Shown piece after piece: positions 35,460 to 35,481 of a stretch of 35,481 nucleotides of DNA; positions within the stretch are counted from its first letter, which is position 1, and each line of letters opens with the position of its first letter. Source of the stretch: Alphaproteobacteria bacterium. GTDB lineage: Bacteria > Pseudomonadota > Alphaproteobacteria > Micavibrionales > Micavibrionaceae. The position numbers and the translations under genes were made by a program. Below the pieces are notes generated by a model that was not told where the DNA came from, ran no database searches, and worked only from the letters and a program-made list of their open reading frames with translations. Where the stretch lies: positions 1 through 35,481 of the forward strand of contig JANQFU010000112.1 in assembly GCA_028277665.1 (NCBI GenBank). The letters run 5' to 3'.

Positions 35460-35481
35460 AAACGAAACCAACCATACAGAG

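Overview
The window looks like chromosome of an alphaproteobacterium. The evidence is a lysA locus with an LptM-type lipoprotein upstream and a TIGR02302/DUF4175 protein downstream, a pgpA-pncC pair, a tkt-gap pair, and flagellar flgK-flgL behind a sigma-54 promoter. A predatory or epibiotic relative of Micavibrio is possible, but nothing here proves it. I see no rRNA, tRNA or CRISPR array.

Layout. 1-240: the C-terminal scrap of an IS481-type transposase joined to a palindromic repeat. 343-4245 (+): dnaB, yqgE/algH and ettA. 4333-11076 (+): the most unusual part, four tandem genes for secreted, helix-rich, cysteine-containing proteins that are clearly paralogous and that I cannot assign to a named family. 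11092-14680 (+): a near-perfect sigma-54 promoter, flgK and flgL. 14692-18716 (-): a small conserved-looking protein, gyrB, a ten-helix membrane protein of the DMT type, and the out-of-frame remnant of a second copy of that gene. 18817-21105: a mobile patch with a REP-like hairpin, an intact ISAs1-type insertion sequence with 26-bp ends, a 277-bp MITE-like element, and a secreted 12-heptad coiled-coil protein followed by a decayed piece of the MITE sequence. 21112-23084 (-): a pentapeptide-repeat protein and a TlpA-like thioredoxin. 23206-27192 (+): lptM, lysA and the DUF4175 protein. 27044-27994 (-): an MJ0042/DUF3426 zinc-ribbon protein whose His-rich tail is read antisense through the 3' end of the DUF4175 gene. 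28070-29056 (+): an exported helical-repeat protein with an unclear start. 29276-32011 (+): an OFA-type MFS transporter, pgpA and pncC in overlapping frames. 32123-35307 (+): tkt and gap, separated by a perfect 12-bp-arm hairpin and followed by a strong terminator. The window ends in two dispersed repeats that also occur earlier in it.

Function. Most genes are housekeeping: replication and topology (dnaB, gyrB), translation (ettA), lysine and peptidoglycan precursor supply (lysA), phospholipid synthesis (pgpA), NAD recycling (pncC) and central carbon metabolism (tkt, gap). The candidate undescribed system is the four-gene operon at 4333-11076. Its products share three cysteines and a C-terminal helical domain. 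The first and last members add long acidic helical extensions, and the middle two are compact, so the set looks like parts of one envelope or surface assembly. It lies directly upstream of the flagellar hook-filament junction genes but is separated from them by their own sigma-54 promoter.

All assignments were made by reading the sequence, without database searches. Family names rest on recognised motifs.
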